Shown here: piece after piece, positions 17,900 to 27,242 of the stretch
Layout of the letters: every line of letters begins with the position of its first letter
Numbering within the stretch: the stretch's first letter is position 1
Source of the DNA: Hyphomonadaceae bacterium
GTDB lineage: Bacteria > Pseudomonadota > Alphaproteobacteria > Caulobacterales > Hyphomonadaceae
Reading direction: 5' to 3'
Length of the DNA: 64,000 bases
Assembly (NCBI GenBank): GCA_016714495.1
Contig: JADKDU010000002.1
Coordinates: forward strand, 496,001-560,000
Made by a program: the position numbers and the translations under genes
The notes under the pieces: generated by a model
Databases searched by the model: none
Seen by the model: only the letters and a program-made list of their open reading frames with translations
Told to the model about the DNA's origin: nothing

Positions 17900-19186
17900 T
17901 CAGCCGCGCTCAAACACGGTCGCGCCATCGACCCATGTGCGCAAGACCTTGCCTTCCAGCTTGCGGCCGTCGAAGGGTGAGTTCTTGGAGCGGGACGAGA
18001 GATCGTCGCGATCGCACGCCCAGGGCGCCGTGAGGTCGAACAGGACGAGGTCGGCGGGCGCTCCCTTGGCAAGGCGGCCTTGCGGCAGGCCGAGCAGATC
18101 GGCCGGGCCGGATGTAATAGTTTTCAGCGCCGCCAGAAGCGGAACGTCTTCTCGGACGACAAGACTGAGCAGCGCGGGCAGAAGCGTTTCGAGGCCGACG
18201 GCGCCATAGGCGGCATCCGCGATTGGGAGCCGCTTGTCCTCGGTAGGCTGCGGATCATGGGCCGAGACGACCGCGTCGATGGCGCCGCGCTTGAGGCCGT
18301 CGATCAGCGCCATACGATCCGCCTCGACGCGGAAGGGCGGCTGGACTTTGCAGTAGGTCAGATAGTCGCCGACATCGAGCTCGTTGAAAAACAGCGAGTA
18401 GGCGGCGACGGAGCAGGACACTTTCACGCCGCTTGCGCGTGCGCTTTCCACGGCTTCGAGCGAGCGTGCTGTCGAGATGCAGTCCGCCAGCAAGCGGACG
18501 CCAGTGGTTTCCGCCAGCATCAGGTCGCGTGCGAGCGCTATCCATTCGGCTTCCGGCGGCGCGCCGCGCAGGCCGAGGCGGGCGGCGAATGCGCCGGCGT
18601 TCATGACCGTGTTCTTTGACAGCGATGGCGTATCCGGGCGCGAGGCGACCAGCACGTCGAAACTGGCGGCATAGCTCATCGCGCGGCGGAGGACGCCCGC
18701 GTCTTCCACCGGCTTGTCGCCATTGGTGAAGAAGGCGGCGCCGGCCTGCTTGATGAGGCCGATCTCCGACATCTTCGCGCCATCGAGATCGATAGTGAGG
18801 CCGCCGGTCGGGAGCACCTTCACCTTGGCGACGCTATCGGCGCGGCGCTTGATGAAGTCGACGAGGGCGACGCTGTCGAGCACCGGGTCAGTGTCGGGCA
18901 TCACGATAAAGGTGGTGACGCCGCCAGCTGCGGCCGCGTCGCCGGCTGTCTCCAGCGTTTCCTTGTTCTCGGCGCCCGGCTCGCCGGTTTTGACGCGCAG
19001 GTCGATGAGTCCGGGGGCAAGCGCCTTGCCCTTGGCGTCGATCTTCACGTCAGCGACGGTGGCTTTCGTGATCATGACGCCGATGTCGGCGATCAGGCCA
19101 TTCTCGATCAGGATGCCGCCATTGGCGTCGAGACCGGAGGCCGGATCGAGCAGGCGAGCATTGTAGATGGCGGTCCGGCCGGTCAT
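17900..19186 (-). CDS. Dihydroorotase-like subunit lacking metal ligands (PyrC'/PyrX type)
   Basis: A 428-residue amidohydrolase-fold protein overlapping pyrB by four bases. Active dihydroorotases carry an HxH motif at the end of the first strand (GLIDxHVHxREPG); here it reads GLIDLRVKTGEPG, so both histidines are gone. The usual QHAED site reads VASRPD, and the histidine before the STA motif is replaced (ADCISTA). The late aspartate survives in SAHDPQP. This is the pattern of the non-catalytic PyrC' of Pseudomonas and many alphaproteobacteria, which acts as a structural partner of aspartate transcarbamoylase. A true catalytic dihydroorotase must lie elsewhere in the genome. Confidence 0.9.
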   Translation of the reverse strand: MTGRTAIYNARLLDPASGLDANGGILIENGLIADIGVMITKATVADVKIDAKGKALAPGLIDLRVKTGEPGAENKETLETAGDAAAAGGVTTFIVMPDTDPVLDSVALVDFIKRRADSVAKVKVLPTGGLTIDLDGAKMSEIGLIKQAGAAFFTNGDKPVEDAGVLRRAMSYAASFDVLVASRPDTPSLSKNTVMNAGAFAARLGLRGAPPEAEWIALARDLMLAETTGVRLLADCISTARSLEAVESARASGVKVSCSVAAYSLFFNELDVGDYLTYCKVQPPFRVEADRMALIDGLKRGAIDAVVSAHDPQPTEDKRLPIADAAYGAVGLETLLPALLSLVVREDVPLLAALKTITSGPADLLGLPQGRLAKGAPADLVLFDLTAPWACDRDDLSSRSKNSPFDGRKLEGKVLRTWVDGATVFERG

Positions 19187-20154
19187 CGGTTCTTCCCTCC
19201 GGCTTTGGGAGCACCGATTTCCGGGGCGTTCCTGGCGAGCGTTTCCAGCACGGCCATGCGGATGGCCACGCCCATCTCGACCTGTTCGGTGATCAGCGAG
19301 CGTGTCTTGTGATCGGCAATGCCGCTTTCGATCTCGACGCCGCGATTCATTGGGCCGGGGTGCATGATGAAGGCGCCGGGATTGGCGTGGGAGAGCTTCT
19401 CTTCGTCGAGGCCCCAGAAGTGGAAAAATTCACGGGCGGAGGGCAGGTAGGCGCCGTCCATTCGCTCCTGCTGGAGACGCAGCATCATGACGACGTCGCA
19501 GCCCTTCAGGCCTTCGCGCATGTCGGTGAAGACTTTCGCGCCCCAGTCTCCCGCTCCGGGCGGCGTCAGCGTGCGTGGGGCAATAAGGCGTACTTCAGCG
19601 CCGAGCACATTCAGGCAGGCGACATTCGAACGCGCGACGCGGCTGTGCAAGATGTCGCCGCAGATGGCGATGCGCATACCACCAATATCGCCGACGCGGC
19701 GGCGGATGGTCAGCGCGTCGAGCAAGGCCTGCGTTGGATGCTCATGTGTGCCGTCGCCGGCGTTGATGACCGCGCAATCGACTTTGCGCGAAAGCAGCTT
19801 CACCGCGCCGGACGAACCATGGCGAATGACCAGTAGATCGGGGCGCATGGCGTTCAGCGTCATGGCGGTGTCGATCAGCGTCTCGCCCTTCTTCACCGAC
19901 GAGGTCGCGATCGGCATGGTGACGACATCCGCGCCGAGGCGGCGGCCCGCGATCTCGAAGGATCCTTGTGTGCGGGTGGAGTTCTCGAAGAACAGGTTCA
20001 CCAGCGTCTGGCCGGCCAGCACGTTGGCGTGCTTAACGCGGCTGCGGTTGAGCTCGACGTAGCGGTCTCCCAGCTCCAGCAATGTCTCGATGTCGAGCCG
20101 GTTCAGGCCCTCGATACCCAGTAGGTGTCGATGGGGGAAGGCGTAGTCCGCCAT
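19183..20154 (-). CDS. pyrB: Aspartate carbamoyltransferase catalytic chain
   Basis: A 323-residue enzyme that joins carbamoyl phosphate and aspartate, the first committed step of pyrimidine synthesis. The carbamoyl-phosphate loop FFENSTRTQGSFEIA (near residue 55) and HPTQALLDALTI are family signatures, as is MHPGPMNRGVEI. Its end overlaps the pyrC' start by four bases, matching a pyrBC' pair whose products associate. No regulatory chain gene (pyrI) is present, as usual for this group. Confidence 0.97.
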   Translation of the reverse strand: MADYAFPHRHLLGIEGLNRLDIETLLELGDRYVELNRSRVKHANVLAGQTLVNLFFENSTRTQGSFEIAGRRLGADVVTMPIATSSVKKGETLIDTAMTLNAMRPDLLVIRHGSSGAVKLLSRKVDCAVINAGDGTHEHPTQALLDALTIRRRVGDIGGMRIAICGDILHSRVARSNVACLNVLGAEVRLIAPRTLTPPGAGDWGAKVFTDMREGLKGCDVVMMLRLQQERMDGAYLPSAREFFHFWGLDEEKLSHANPGAFIMHPGPMNRGVEIESGIADHKTRSLITEQVEMGVAIRMAVLETLARNAPEIGAPKAGGKNR

Positions 20155-20215
20155 TTAGGTCACCCGCGATTTTGGGGGTGATAGCGGGGCCAGCGCCGTG
20201 GGGCAAGCGCCGCGA

Positions 20216-20674
20216 CTAGCGGAGCTCGTTAAGCCTGTCGATTGCGCCTTGCAGGATCCAGGCGGCGGCCAGCTTGTCGATGACTTCTTCGCGTTTGGCG
20301 CGGCTGGCGTCGGCTTCCAGCAGGGCGCGCTCGGCCCCGGCTGTGGATAGCCGCTCGTCCCAGAGGGCGAGCGGAATGTCGCGACGGGCGAGGATGTTCT
20401 GAACCAGGGACCGGGCCGACTGGGCGCGGGGGCCTTCGGTTCCGTCCATATTGATGGGCAGGCCCATGACCAGGCCGACCGAGTGGCGCTGGTCATAGAG
20501 TGCGAACAGCCGGTCGAGCGACGGGGCCAACTTCTTGCCGCGAATGATGGTTTCGAGGCCGGTGGCGATAATGCGGCCCACATCGCAACCTGCAACGCCA
20601 ATCGTGGTCGATCCCGGATCAAGGCCGAGCAGCGAGCCTTTCGGCGGCAGTTCATGGAGCGAAACGAGGGGCAT
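20216..20674 (-). CDS. ruvX: Putative pre-16S rRNA nuclease / Holliday junction resolvase-like RuvX (YqgF)
   Basis: A 152-residue RNase H-fold protein of the YqgF/RuvX family: LLGLDPGSTTIGVAGCD is the first strand with the catalytic aspartate, VMGLPINMDGTEGPRAQ the central block, and LWDERLSTAGAERALLE the ExxST site. E. coli YqgF helps mature the 5' end of 16S rRNA. It stands upstream of pyrB on the same strand and diverges from gatC, with a 92-base gap that must hold both promoters. Confidence 0.93.
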   Translation of the reverse strand: MPLVSLHELPPKGSLLGLDPGSTTIGVAGCDVGRIIATGLETIIRGKKLAPSLDRLFALYDQRHSVGLVMGLPINMDGTEGPRAQSARSLVQNILARRDIPLALWDERLSTAGAERALLEADASRAKREEVIDKLAAAWILQGAIDRLNELR

Positions 20675-20766
20675 GGAAGGGGTTTAGCCGGTTGCCGCTT
20701 GATGCGGAAGGCGGAGGCGTCTAGGGCAGGCGACTGCGGGATTTTCCCCCCAATGAGGATCTGAGC

Positions 20767-21054
20767 GTGAGCGTCGACAAGAACACGGTCCGCAAGGTGG
20801 CGCGGTTGGCCCGAATTGCGGTTCCCGAGGAGCGGCTGGGGCCGCTGGCCGGGGAGCTGAACGGCATTCTGGCGTGGATCGAGCAACTGAACGAAGTGAA
20901 TGTCGATGGCGTCGAGGCCATGACCACGCCGGTGGCGATGAAGCTGCCGATGCGCGAGGACGTGGTGACCGACGGCAATATCCGCGACCAGGTTCTGGCC
21001 AATGCGCCGAAGTCCGAGGACGGCTTCTTTGTCGTGCCGAAGGTGGTGGAATAG
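20767..21054 (+). CDS. gatC: Asp-tRNA(Asn)/Glu-tRNA(Gln) amidotransferase subunit C
   Basis: A 95-residue GatC with VRKVARLARIAVPEER and the C-terminal RxDxVTDGNIRDQVLANAPKSEDGFFVVPKVVE, which is diagnostic. GatC stabilises the GatAB amidotransferase that converts Glu-tRNA(Gln) and Asp-tRNA(Asn). The start is GTG. The next gene, a GNAT protein, begins directly after the TAG, and gatA follows that, so three genes form one transcript. Confidence 0.95.
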   Translation: MSVDKNTVRKVARLARIAVPEERLGPLAGELNGILAWIEQLNEVNVDGVEAMTTPVAMKLPMREDVVTDGNIRDQVLANAPKSEDGFFVVPKVVE

Positions 21055-21546
21055 ATGGCGGCTCGCCCCGCCACGAGCAAGGTGACTGTCGCCGCGGCGG
21101 ACCCGCGCGCGGCGGAGTGTGTCGCCTTGCTCGACGAGATGGAAGAATTCACGCAACGCACCTATCCCGAGGATGCGGGTCTGGGGATTTTTCCGCCGAC
21201 GCTGGAGGAGTTGGCTGAGGGCGTGCTGGTGCTTGCGCAGCTGGACGGGCAGGCGGTGGGAACAGGCGCGATCGTGGATGCCGATCCGCTGGATGGCGCT
21301 GCGACGATGGAAGTGAAGCGCATGTATGTGCGCGAGTTGGCCCGAGGGCGGGGCGTGGCGGAGCAGGTGCTGGGCGCACTGCAGCTTGCGGCGCAGACGC
21401 GCGGGGCCCGGAAACTAGCGCTGCTGTGCGGGCCGCGACAGCCTTCGGCGCTGCGGCTGTACGAGCGGTGCGGGTTCGTTCGGCGCGGCGCCTTTGGGAC
21501 CTATCGCGAAGACCCGCTTTGCATCTACTTCGAGAAGACAATTTGA
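21055..21546 (+). CDS. GNAT family N-acetyltransferase inserted between gatC and gatA
   Basis: A 163-residue GNAT acetyltransferase that abuts gatC with no gap and ends one base before gatA. Motif A is seen in VKRMYVRELARGRGVAEQVLGAL, with the acetyl-CoA loop RGRGVA, followed by LRLYERCGFVRRGAFG. The closest general type is the group acting on small amines or amino acids. The target is not known. Its tight placement implies co-translation with the amidotransferase subunits, but a functional link is only an inference. Confidence 0.88.
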   Translation: MAARPATSKVTVAAADPRAAECVALLDEMEEFTQRTYPEDAGLGIFPPTLEELAEGVLVLAQLDGQAVGTGAIVDADPLDGAATMEVKRMYVRELARGRGVAEQVLGALQLAAQTRGARKLALLCGPRQPSALRLYERCGFVRRGAFGTYREDPLCIYFEKTI

Positions 21547-21547
21547 G

Positions 21548-23026
21548 ATGACCAACCTCACCCAACTTTCTCTTTCCGACGCTGTTGATGGGCTGAAGGC
21601 GAAACAGTTTTCGTCGAAGGAGATCACGCAGGCTTTCCTGACGGAGATCGACAAGTCGAATCCGCATCTCAACGCCTATGTCGTCGTGACGGCGGACAAA
21701 GCGCTGAAGATGGCGGAGGCTTCGGATGCGAAGCTCGCCAAGGGCCAGGGCGGAACGCTGGAAGGCGCGCCGCTGGGGATCAAAGACCTGTTCTGCACGG
21801 CGGGCGTTCGCACGACTGCATGCTCGAACATTCTTGGTGAGTTCACGCCGACTTACGAGAGCACCGTGACCCAGAATCTCTGGAATCAGGGCGCCGTCAT
21901 GCTGGGCAAGCTGAACATGGATGAGTTCGCCATGGGCTCGGCGAACGAGACATCGCGCTTCGGGCCGCCGGCTTCGCCGTGGCGGCGAAAGGGCTCGAAC
22001 GTCAAGCTGACAGCGGGCGGATCGTCCGGCGGTTCGGCGACGGCGGTGTCTGCGGATCTCTGCCTTGCCGCGACCGCTTCCGACACGGGCGGATCGATCC
22101 GCCAGCCAGCGGCGTTCACTGGGACGGTGGGCATCAAGCCGACTTATGGCCGTGCGAGCCGGTATGGGATGGTGGCGTTTGCTTCGTCGCTGGATCAAGC
22201 GGGGCCTCTTGCGAAGACCGTGAAGGACGCGGCGCTGATGCTGGAGATCATGTGCTCGGCTGATCCGAAGGACTCGACCTCGCTGCATCTGCCCGTGCCG
22301 GAATGGACCAAGTCTGTCGGCAAGTCGGTGAAGGGCATGCGGATCGGCGTGCCGAAGGAGTATCGCGTCGATGGCATGCCGGAGGAGATCGAAAAGCTGT
22401 GGAGCCAAGGCATAGCGTGGCTGAAGGCGGCCGGCGCGACGATTGTCGATGTGGAGCTGCCGCATACCAAGTATGCGCTGCCGGCCTATTACATCGTGGC
22501 GCCGGCGGAGGCTTCCTCCAACCTCGCGCGCTATGACGGCATTCGCTATGGCGCACGGCAGTCGGGCGATGGGTCGCTGACGTCGACTTACGAGACGACG
22601 CGGGCCAAGGGTTTCGGCGCCGAGGTGCAGCGCCGCTTGCTGATCGGCACTTACGTCCTGTCGGCCGGGTATTACGACGCATATTACCTTCGGGCCCAGA
22701 AGGTTCGCAGTCTGATTTTGCGGGACTTCGAGCTGGCGTTCGAGAAGTGTGATGCGCTGCTGACGCCGGCGACGCCGTCGGCGGCGTTCGGGTATGGCGA
22801 GAAGGGCGATGATCCTGTCGCGATGTACCTCAACGACATTTTCACCGTAACGGCGAACCTTGCCGGGCTGCCGGCGATTGCGGTGCCGGCGGGTGTGGAT
22901 AGCCAAGGTCTGCCGCTGGGGCTGCAGGTCATCGGCAAGGCGCTGGACGAGGAAGCCTGCTTCAAGGTGGCTGGCGCGATCGAGCAGGCGGCGCAGTTCA
23001 CGGCGCGGCCGTCGAGATGGTGGTAG
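21548..23026 (+). CDS. gatA: Asp-tRNA(Asn)/Glu-tRNA(Gln) amidotransferase subunit A
   Basis: A 492-residue amidase-signature enzyme that releases ammonia from glutamine for transamidation. The catalytic Lys-Ser-Ser triad is present: the lysine in GIKDLFCTAG, the cis-serine in GGSSGGSA, and the nucleophilic serine in DTGGSIRQPAAFTG. I chose the ATG at 21548, one base after the upstream stop; longer in-frame starts would overlap the GNAT gene. gatB, often the next gene in the operon, is not here. Confidence 0.96.
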   Translation: MTNLTQLSLSDAVDGLKAKQFSSKEITQAFLTEIDKSNPHLNAYVVVTADKALKMAEASDAKLAKGQGGTLEGAPLGIKDLFCTAGVRTTACSNILGEFTPTYESTVTQNLWNQGAVMLGKLNMDEFAMGSANETSRFGPPASPWRRKGSNVKLTAGGSSGGSATAVSADLCLAATASDTGGSIRQPAAFTGTVGIKPTYGRASRYGMVAFASSLDQAGPLAKTVKDAALMLEIMCSADPKDSTSLHLPVPEWTKSVGKSVKGMRIGVPKEYRVDGMPEEIEKLWSQGIAWLKAAGATIVDVELPHTKYALPAYYIVAPAEASSNLARYDGIRYGARQSGDGSLTSTYETTRAKGFGAEVQRRLLIGTYVLSAGYYDAYYLRAQKVRSLILRDFELAFEKCDALLTPATPSAAFGYGEKGDDPVAMYLNDIFTVTANLAGLPAIAVPAGVDSQGLPLGLQVIGKALDEEACFKVAGAIEQAAQFTARPSRWW

Positions 23027-23044
23027 GTGCGCCATAGCCCCAGG

Positions 23045-23245
23045 ATGCGGCGCGTTCTGGCGATGACGGGAGTGATCCCGGCGATCGCCCTGGCCGCCGG
23101 CCTGCTATCAGTTCCTCCCGAGAGCGCGTTGCGCGCGGCGTACTGGCCGTGGCTGCCGCTTGTGGCGCTGGGCGCGGGGGTGTTGTTCAGCGCGGTGTTC
23201 TGGCTGGCGATCGTTCCCCGTCGGGATCGCGACAAGGACGAGTAG
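23045..23245 (+). CDS. Small two-helix membrane protein
   Basis: A 66-residue hydrophobic protein with two likely membrane helices (VLAMTGVIPAIALAAGLLSV and LPLVALGAGVLFSAVFWLAIV) and a charged cytoplasmic end RRDRDKDE. A GTG at 23027, directly after the gatA stop, is an alternative start. It may be co-transcribed with gatCA. I do not recognise the family. The helical pattern and clean charge distribution support a real gene, but no function can be given. Confidence 0.55.
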   Translation: MRRVLAMTGVIPAIALAAGLLSVPPESALRAAYWPWLPLVALGAGVLFSAVFWLAIVPRRDRDKDE

Positions 23246-23252
23246 GCGGCGC

Positions 23253-24722
23253 CTACGCGTTCAGGCGCTTCACGAACCACTCCGTCAGGCGGTGCCAGAC
23301 GGCCTTGTCGGCTTCGTCTTCGACGCCGTGTTCGAGGTTGGGGTTGTCGTTGATCTCGATGACGATAGGGCCCTCGGGGCCGGTCTTGATGTCGACGCCG
23401 TAGAAGCCATCGCCGATCAGGTTGGCGGCGCGGACGCCGATGTCGACCACATCCTGCGGGGCTTCCGCGACAGCGATGGTCTTGTGGCCGCCTTCGACGG
23501 CGCTGCCGTCAGGCTTGTGGTTCATGATCTGCCAGTGGCCACGGGCCATCTTGTATTGGCAGACGAAGAGCGGACGCTTGTCGAGCACGCCGATGCGCCA
23601 GTCGAATTCGGTCGGGACGAATTTCTGCGCGATGCAGAGATCGGATTCTTCCAGAAGTTTGGCGACGATGATTTTCAGCTCGGCCATGTCGTGGGCCTTC
23701 TTCACGCCGCGTGAGAAGGAGCCATCCGGGATCTTTAGCACGACCGGGAATTTGAGGCGATCAGCCACTTCCTCGAGATTGGTCTTGTCCTGGATGATGA
23801 TGGTCTGGGGCGCTGGGAGGCCGGCGCCGAGCAGGCGTTCCCAGAGATAGACCTTGTTCGTGCAGCGCATCATCGAGACCGGGTCGTCGATTACGGGCAT
23901 GCCTTCGGCCACGGCGCGGCGGGCGAAGCGATAAGTGTGGTTGGTGATCGAGGTGGTTTCCCGGATCATCAGTGCGTCGAATTCGGCGAGACGGTCGAGA
24001 TCTTTCTTCGAGATAGGTTCGATCTCGACACCGTCTTTCTCGGCCAGTCGCGCCCAGTGTTTCAGGCTGTCGATATTGGATGGGGCGAATTGCTCATTGG
24101 GGTCGTGCAGGACGGCGATCGACCATTTGGCGATGGTGCGGGCCTTGGGGTTCTTCCAGACGCGGCCGGTATAGCTGGTGAGGCTTTCGACGAAGAATTT
24201 CAGTTCGTCGTCCTCAAGGCGCGTGAACGGGGTGAGCTTGATGCGCTTCACCTTGTATTTGCCGGGGACGCCGTTCTCGCTGGTCGTGACGACGAGGGCC
24301 GGAGCACGATACCAGTCGAACAGCTGGCGGGAGAATTTGCGAAAGCGCTCGTCCTCGACCTCGCCGAAGCAGACCAGCACGCGTTCCGGGACCGGGCCGT
24401 TCTCGGGAAATTTGTCGAGGTCCTTGTTGAGCAGCTCTTCGAGGACCGAGATCGCATCCTCGTGCATGTCGCGGTCATAGAGGTCGAGCATGGTCTCAAC
24501 CGTTGGGACGACACGGTGGCCGCGTGCTTCGGCCAGGAGCGAGGCGTAATAGCCGTCGGTCTGGTAATTGTAGCTGCGGGCGAGGTTGATGATCTTGGGG
24601 CGGGCGCCGGAGAGAAGTTTCGGCTGCAGGACGTAGTCGCGCGAGGTCATCATGCGGAAGGGCGCGCCGAGGGCGGCCAGGTCTCGCAGGTCGTCGGCGA
24701 TCAGGATCCAGTCGTTGTTCAC
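23253..24722 (-). CDS. RimK-family ATP-grasp ligase with RLAN N-terminal domain
   Basis: A 489-residue protein. The first 200 residues match the RimK-like ATP-grasp N-terminal (RLAN) domain (WILIADDLRDL..., PKIINLARSYNYQTDGYYASLLAEARGHRVVPTVETMLDLY). The rest is an ATP-grasp ligase: RETTSITNHTYRFARRA, KVYLWERL, FPVVLKIPDGSFSRGVKKA for nucleotide binding, and VIEINDNPNLEHG for magnesium. Such enzymes form amide bonds between a carboxylate and an amine. It is preceded with a four-base overlap by a GNAT gene, a pairing known in many proteobacteria and thought to make or modify an acetylated peptide-like compound. The substrate is unknown. Confidence 0.88.
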   Translation of the reverse strand: MNNDWILIADDLRDLAALGAPFRMMTSRDYVLQPKLLSGARPKIINLARSYNYQTDGYYASLLAEARGHRVVPTVETMLDLYDRDMHEDAISVLEELLNKDLDKFPENGPVPERVLVCFGEVEDERFRKFSRQLFDWYRAPALVVTTSENGVPGKYKVKRIKLTPFTRLEDDELKFFVESLTSYTGRVWKNPKARTIAKWSIAVLHDPNEQFAPSNIDSLKHWARLAEKDGVEIEPISKKDLDRLAEFDALMIRETTSITNHTYRFARRAVAEGMPVIDDPVSMMRCTNKVYLWERLLGAGLPAPQTIIIQDKTNLEEVADRLKFPVVLKIPDGSFSRGVKKAHDMAELKIIVAKLLEESDLCIAQKFVPTEFDWRIGVLDKRPLFVCQYKMARGHWQIMNHKPDGSAVEGGHKTIAVAEAPQDVVDIGVRAANLIGDGFYGVDIKTGPEGPIVIEINDNPNLEHGVEDEADKAVWHRLTEWFVKRLNA

Positions 24723-25219
24723 GGGGAGGCCAGCTGCTTCTCAAAGCGGAGGGCGGAAGCGCCATCCTGATAATAGTTTTCGTAGCGCCCAATGCGCTGG
24801 TAGCCGAGCGTTTCGTAAAGGGCGATGGCGGGGCGGTTCTTTTCGCGGACTTCGAGGCGCAGACGGTCGCAGCCGCGCTTCATGGCGGCGCGCTCGCACG
24901 CGTCCATCAGGCGGCGGCCGATGCCGCGTCCACGCGCGTTTGGCACGCTGGCGATGGAATAGAGGCGGGCGAGGGTGGACCCGCGCCGGAAGAAGACCAT
25001 GGCATAGCCAGCCAGCACGTCGCCGATCGTGGCGGCAAAGACATCGGCCGTGGGCGAGCGGAGGTTGCGGGCGAGGGCCCGGGGCGAGAGCCGGTCGTAG
25101 GTGAAGGAGGCGGCTTCGATTGCTTCGAGCGTCGGCGCGTCGGCGGGGGTGGCGGCGCGGATGGCGACGCGATCGGCAGGCGCCCGTTGGGCCTTATGGG
25201 GCGCAGCGAGGGCGCTCAT
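24719..25219 (-). CDS. GNAT N-acetyltransferase coupled to the RimK-family ligase
   Basis: A 166-residue RimI-like GNAT protein: ATPADAPTLEAIEAASF, then motif A LYSIASVPNARGRGIGRRLMDACERAA and the C-terminal NRPAIALYETLGYQRIGRYENYY. I chose the ATG at 25219; a longer frame upstream lacks GNAT features. Its stop overlaps the ligase start by four bases, so the two are made together. RimI proteins acetylate ribosomal protein S18, but this operon setting points to a dedicated partner of the ligase instead. Confidence 0.87.
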   Translation of the reverse strand: MSALAAPHKAQRAPADRVAIRAATPADAPTLEAIEAASFTYDRLSPRALARNLRSPTADVFAATIGDVLAGYAMVFFRRGSTLARLYSIASVPNARGRGIGRRLMDACERAAMKRGCDRLRLEVREKNRPAIALYETLGYQRIGRYENYYQDGASALRFEKQLASP

Positions 25220-25436
25220 GAGCAGAGGATGATCTCGGTCTGGCTGGCGAGGCGGCGCACGGGAGATGCCCAATCAATCTTCGCGTATACATGCCCCCAA
25301 AGCGTGTTGCGCGAAGAGGCGGGATTAATACCAATCGAGTGAGTCTGTCGATAGACATTGGCTGAAGTGCGGCGATGCGTCGGTCAAATCGCCCGAGCAT
25401 CGCCTCGCGTGAGTGACGATTCGGAAGGACTTGGAC

Positions 25437-25808
25437 ATGCGCCGTGAGTTTGCAACTTGGGCGATGCTCGGAACGCTGTCCGGGCTGGGCATGGCGATGG
25501 CGGCGCAGCTGCTGATCGCGCCTGATGTGGGGCCGCCGCCGCTGTTCCCCCTCCAGGACAAGGTCTTCCACATGGCGATGTTCGGCTGCCTGACGGGGCC
25601 GGGTGTGCTGGTGTTGCCGCGCAAGTATCTTTGGTTCTGGCTGGCGCACATGATTGCGCTGGGCGGCGGGATCGAGATCGTGCAGGCGCGCGGGCATGAG
25701 GGGCGCTCGGGCGATGTGCTTGATTTTGTGGCGGACTGCGTGGGGATCGTGCTGGCGCTGGGGATCGGGCGATGGTTGCGGGGGCGGTTCGAACGGGCGG
25801 GGAGATGA
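25437..25808 (+). CDS. VanZ-like small membrane protein
   Basis: A 123-residue membrane protein with the VanZ-like pattern DKVFHMAMFGCLTG in helix two, then GGGIEIVQARGHEGRSGDVLDFVADCVGIVLAL, which is the conserved E-Q-x-x-R-x-x-x-x-D-x-x-D-x-x-A-N/D signature region. The ATG at 25437 has GGAAGGA eight bases upstream; a GTG at 25413 is in frame but lacks a site. The cellular role of this group outside glycopeptide resistance is unknown, and it should not be read as a resistance gene. Confidence 0.8.
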   Translation: MRREFATWAMLGTLSGLGMAMAAQLLIAPDVGPPPLFPLQDKVFHMAMFGCLTGPGVLVLPRKYLWFWLAHMIALGGGIEIVQARGHEGRSGDVLDFVADCVGIVLALGIGRWLRGRFERAGR

Positions 25809-25889
25809 ACTGGGTGCAACCCGACTCCCGCTGACACGTATGTGATTTCACGGGTTCGTCGGGCGGGACGTTGTCGGAAGGCGGGCCCC

Positions 25890-26102
25890 ATGAGCCGCGA
25901 AGAGGAACTGACCAGCGTGCGCGAGCAGGTGGGCATACTGGCCGAGCAGGTGATGCGCCTGCTCGATATGATTTCCAGGCAGGACGAGAACGGCCTCGAC
26001 AGCGCGCTGGCCGAGGAAAAGCTGGCCGTGCTGGAAACGCTTTTATGGAAGCTGCATCAACGGCGTAATCGGCTGAAATCAGCCGTGATTGTCGTGCACT
26101 AG
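25890..26102 (+). CDS. Short helical protein of unknown function
   Basis: A 70-residue, mostly helical, charged protein: MSREEELTSVREQVGILAEQ and later EEKLAVLETLLWKLHQRRNRL. Heptad-like leucine spacing suggests a short coiled coil. I chose the ATG at 25890, with GGAAGG 14 bases upstream; a GTG start at 25842 is possible. It stands between a VanZ-like gene and the converging hemB. I do not recognise the family. Confidence 0.55.
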   Translation: MSREEELTSVREQVGILAEQVMRLLDMISRQDENGLDSALAEEKLAVLETLLWKLHQRRNRLKSAVIVVH

Positions 26103-26116
26103 ACGGCTTTACGCGC

Positions 26117-27123
<1,007 letters not shown>

Positions 27124-27242
27124 GGGAGGCGTTCCTTCGATTGGGAACACGTAGCCATTGCGGGCCGGAATGTCACCCGGGGGCGCTAGGCTCCGGTCGC
27201 CATCAGGCTTTCGGCGGCTTCGGTGACGATGTCGGCGGCGGG

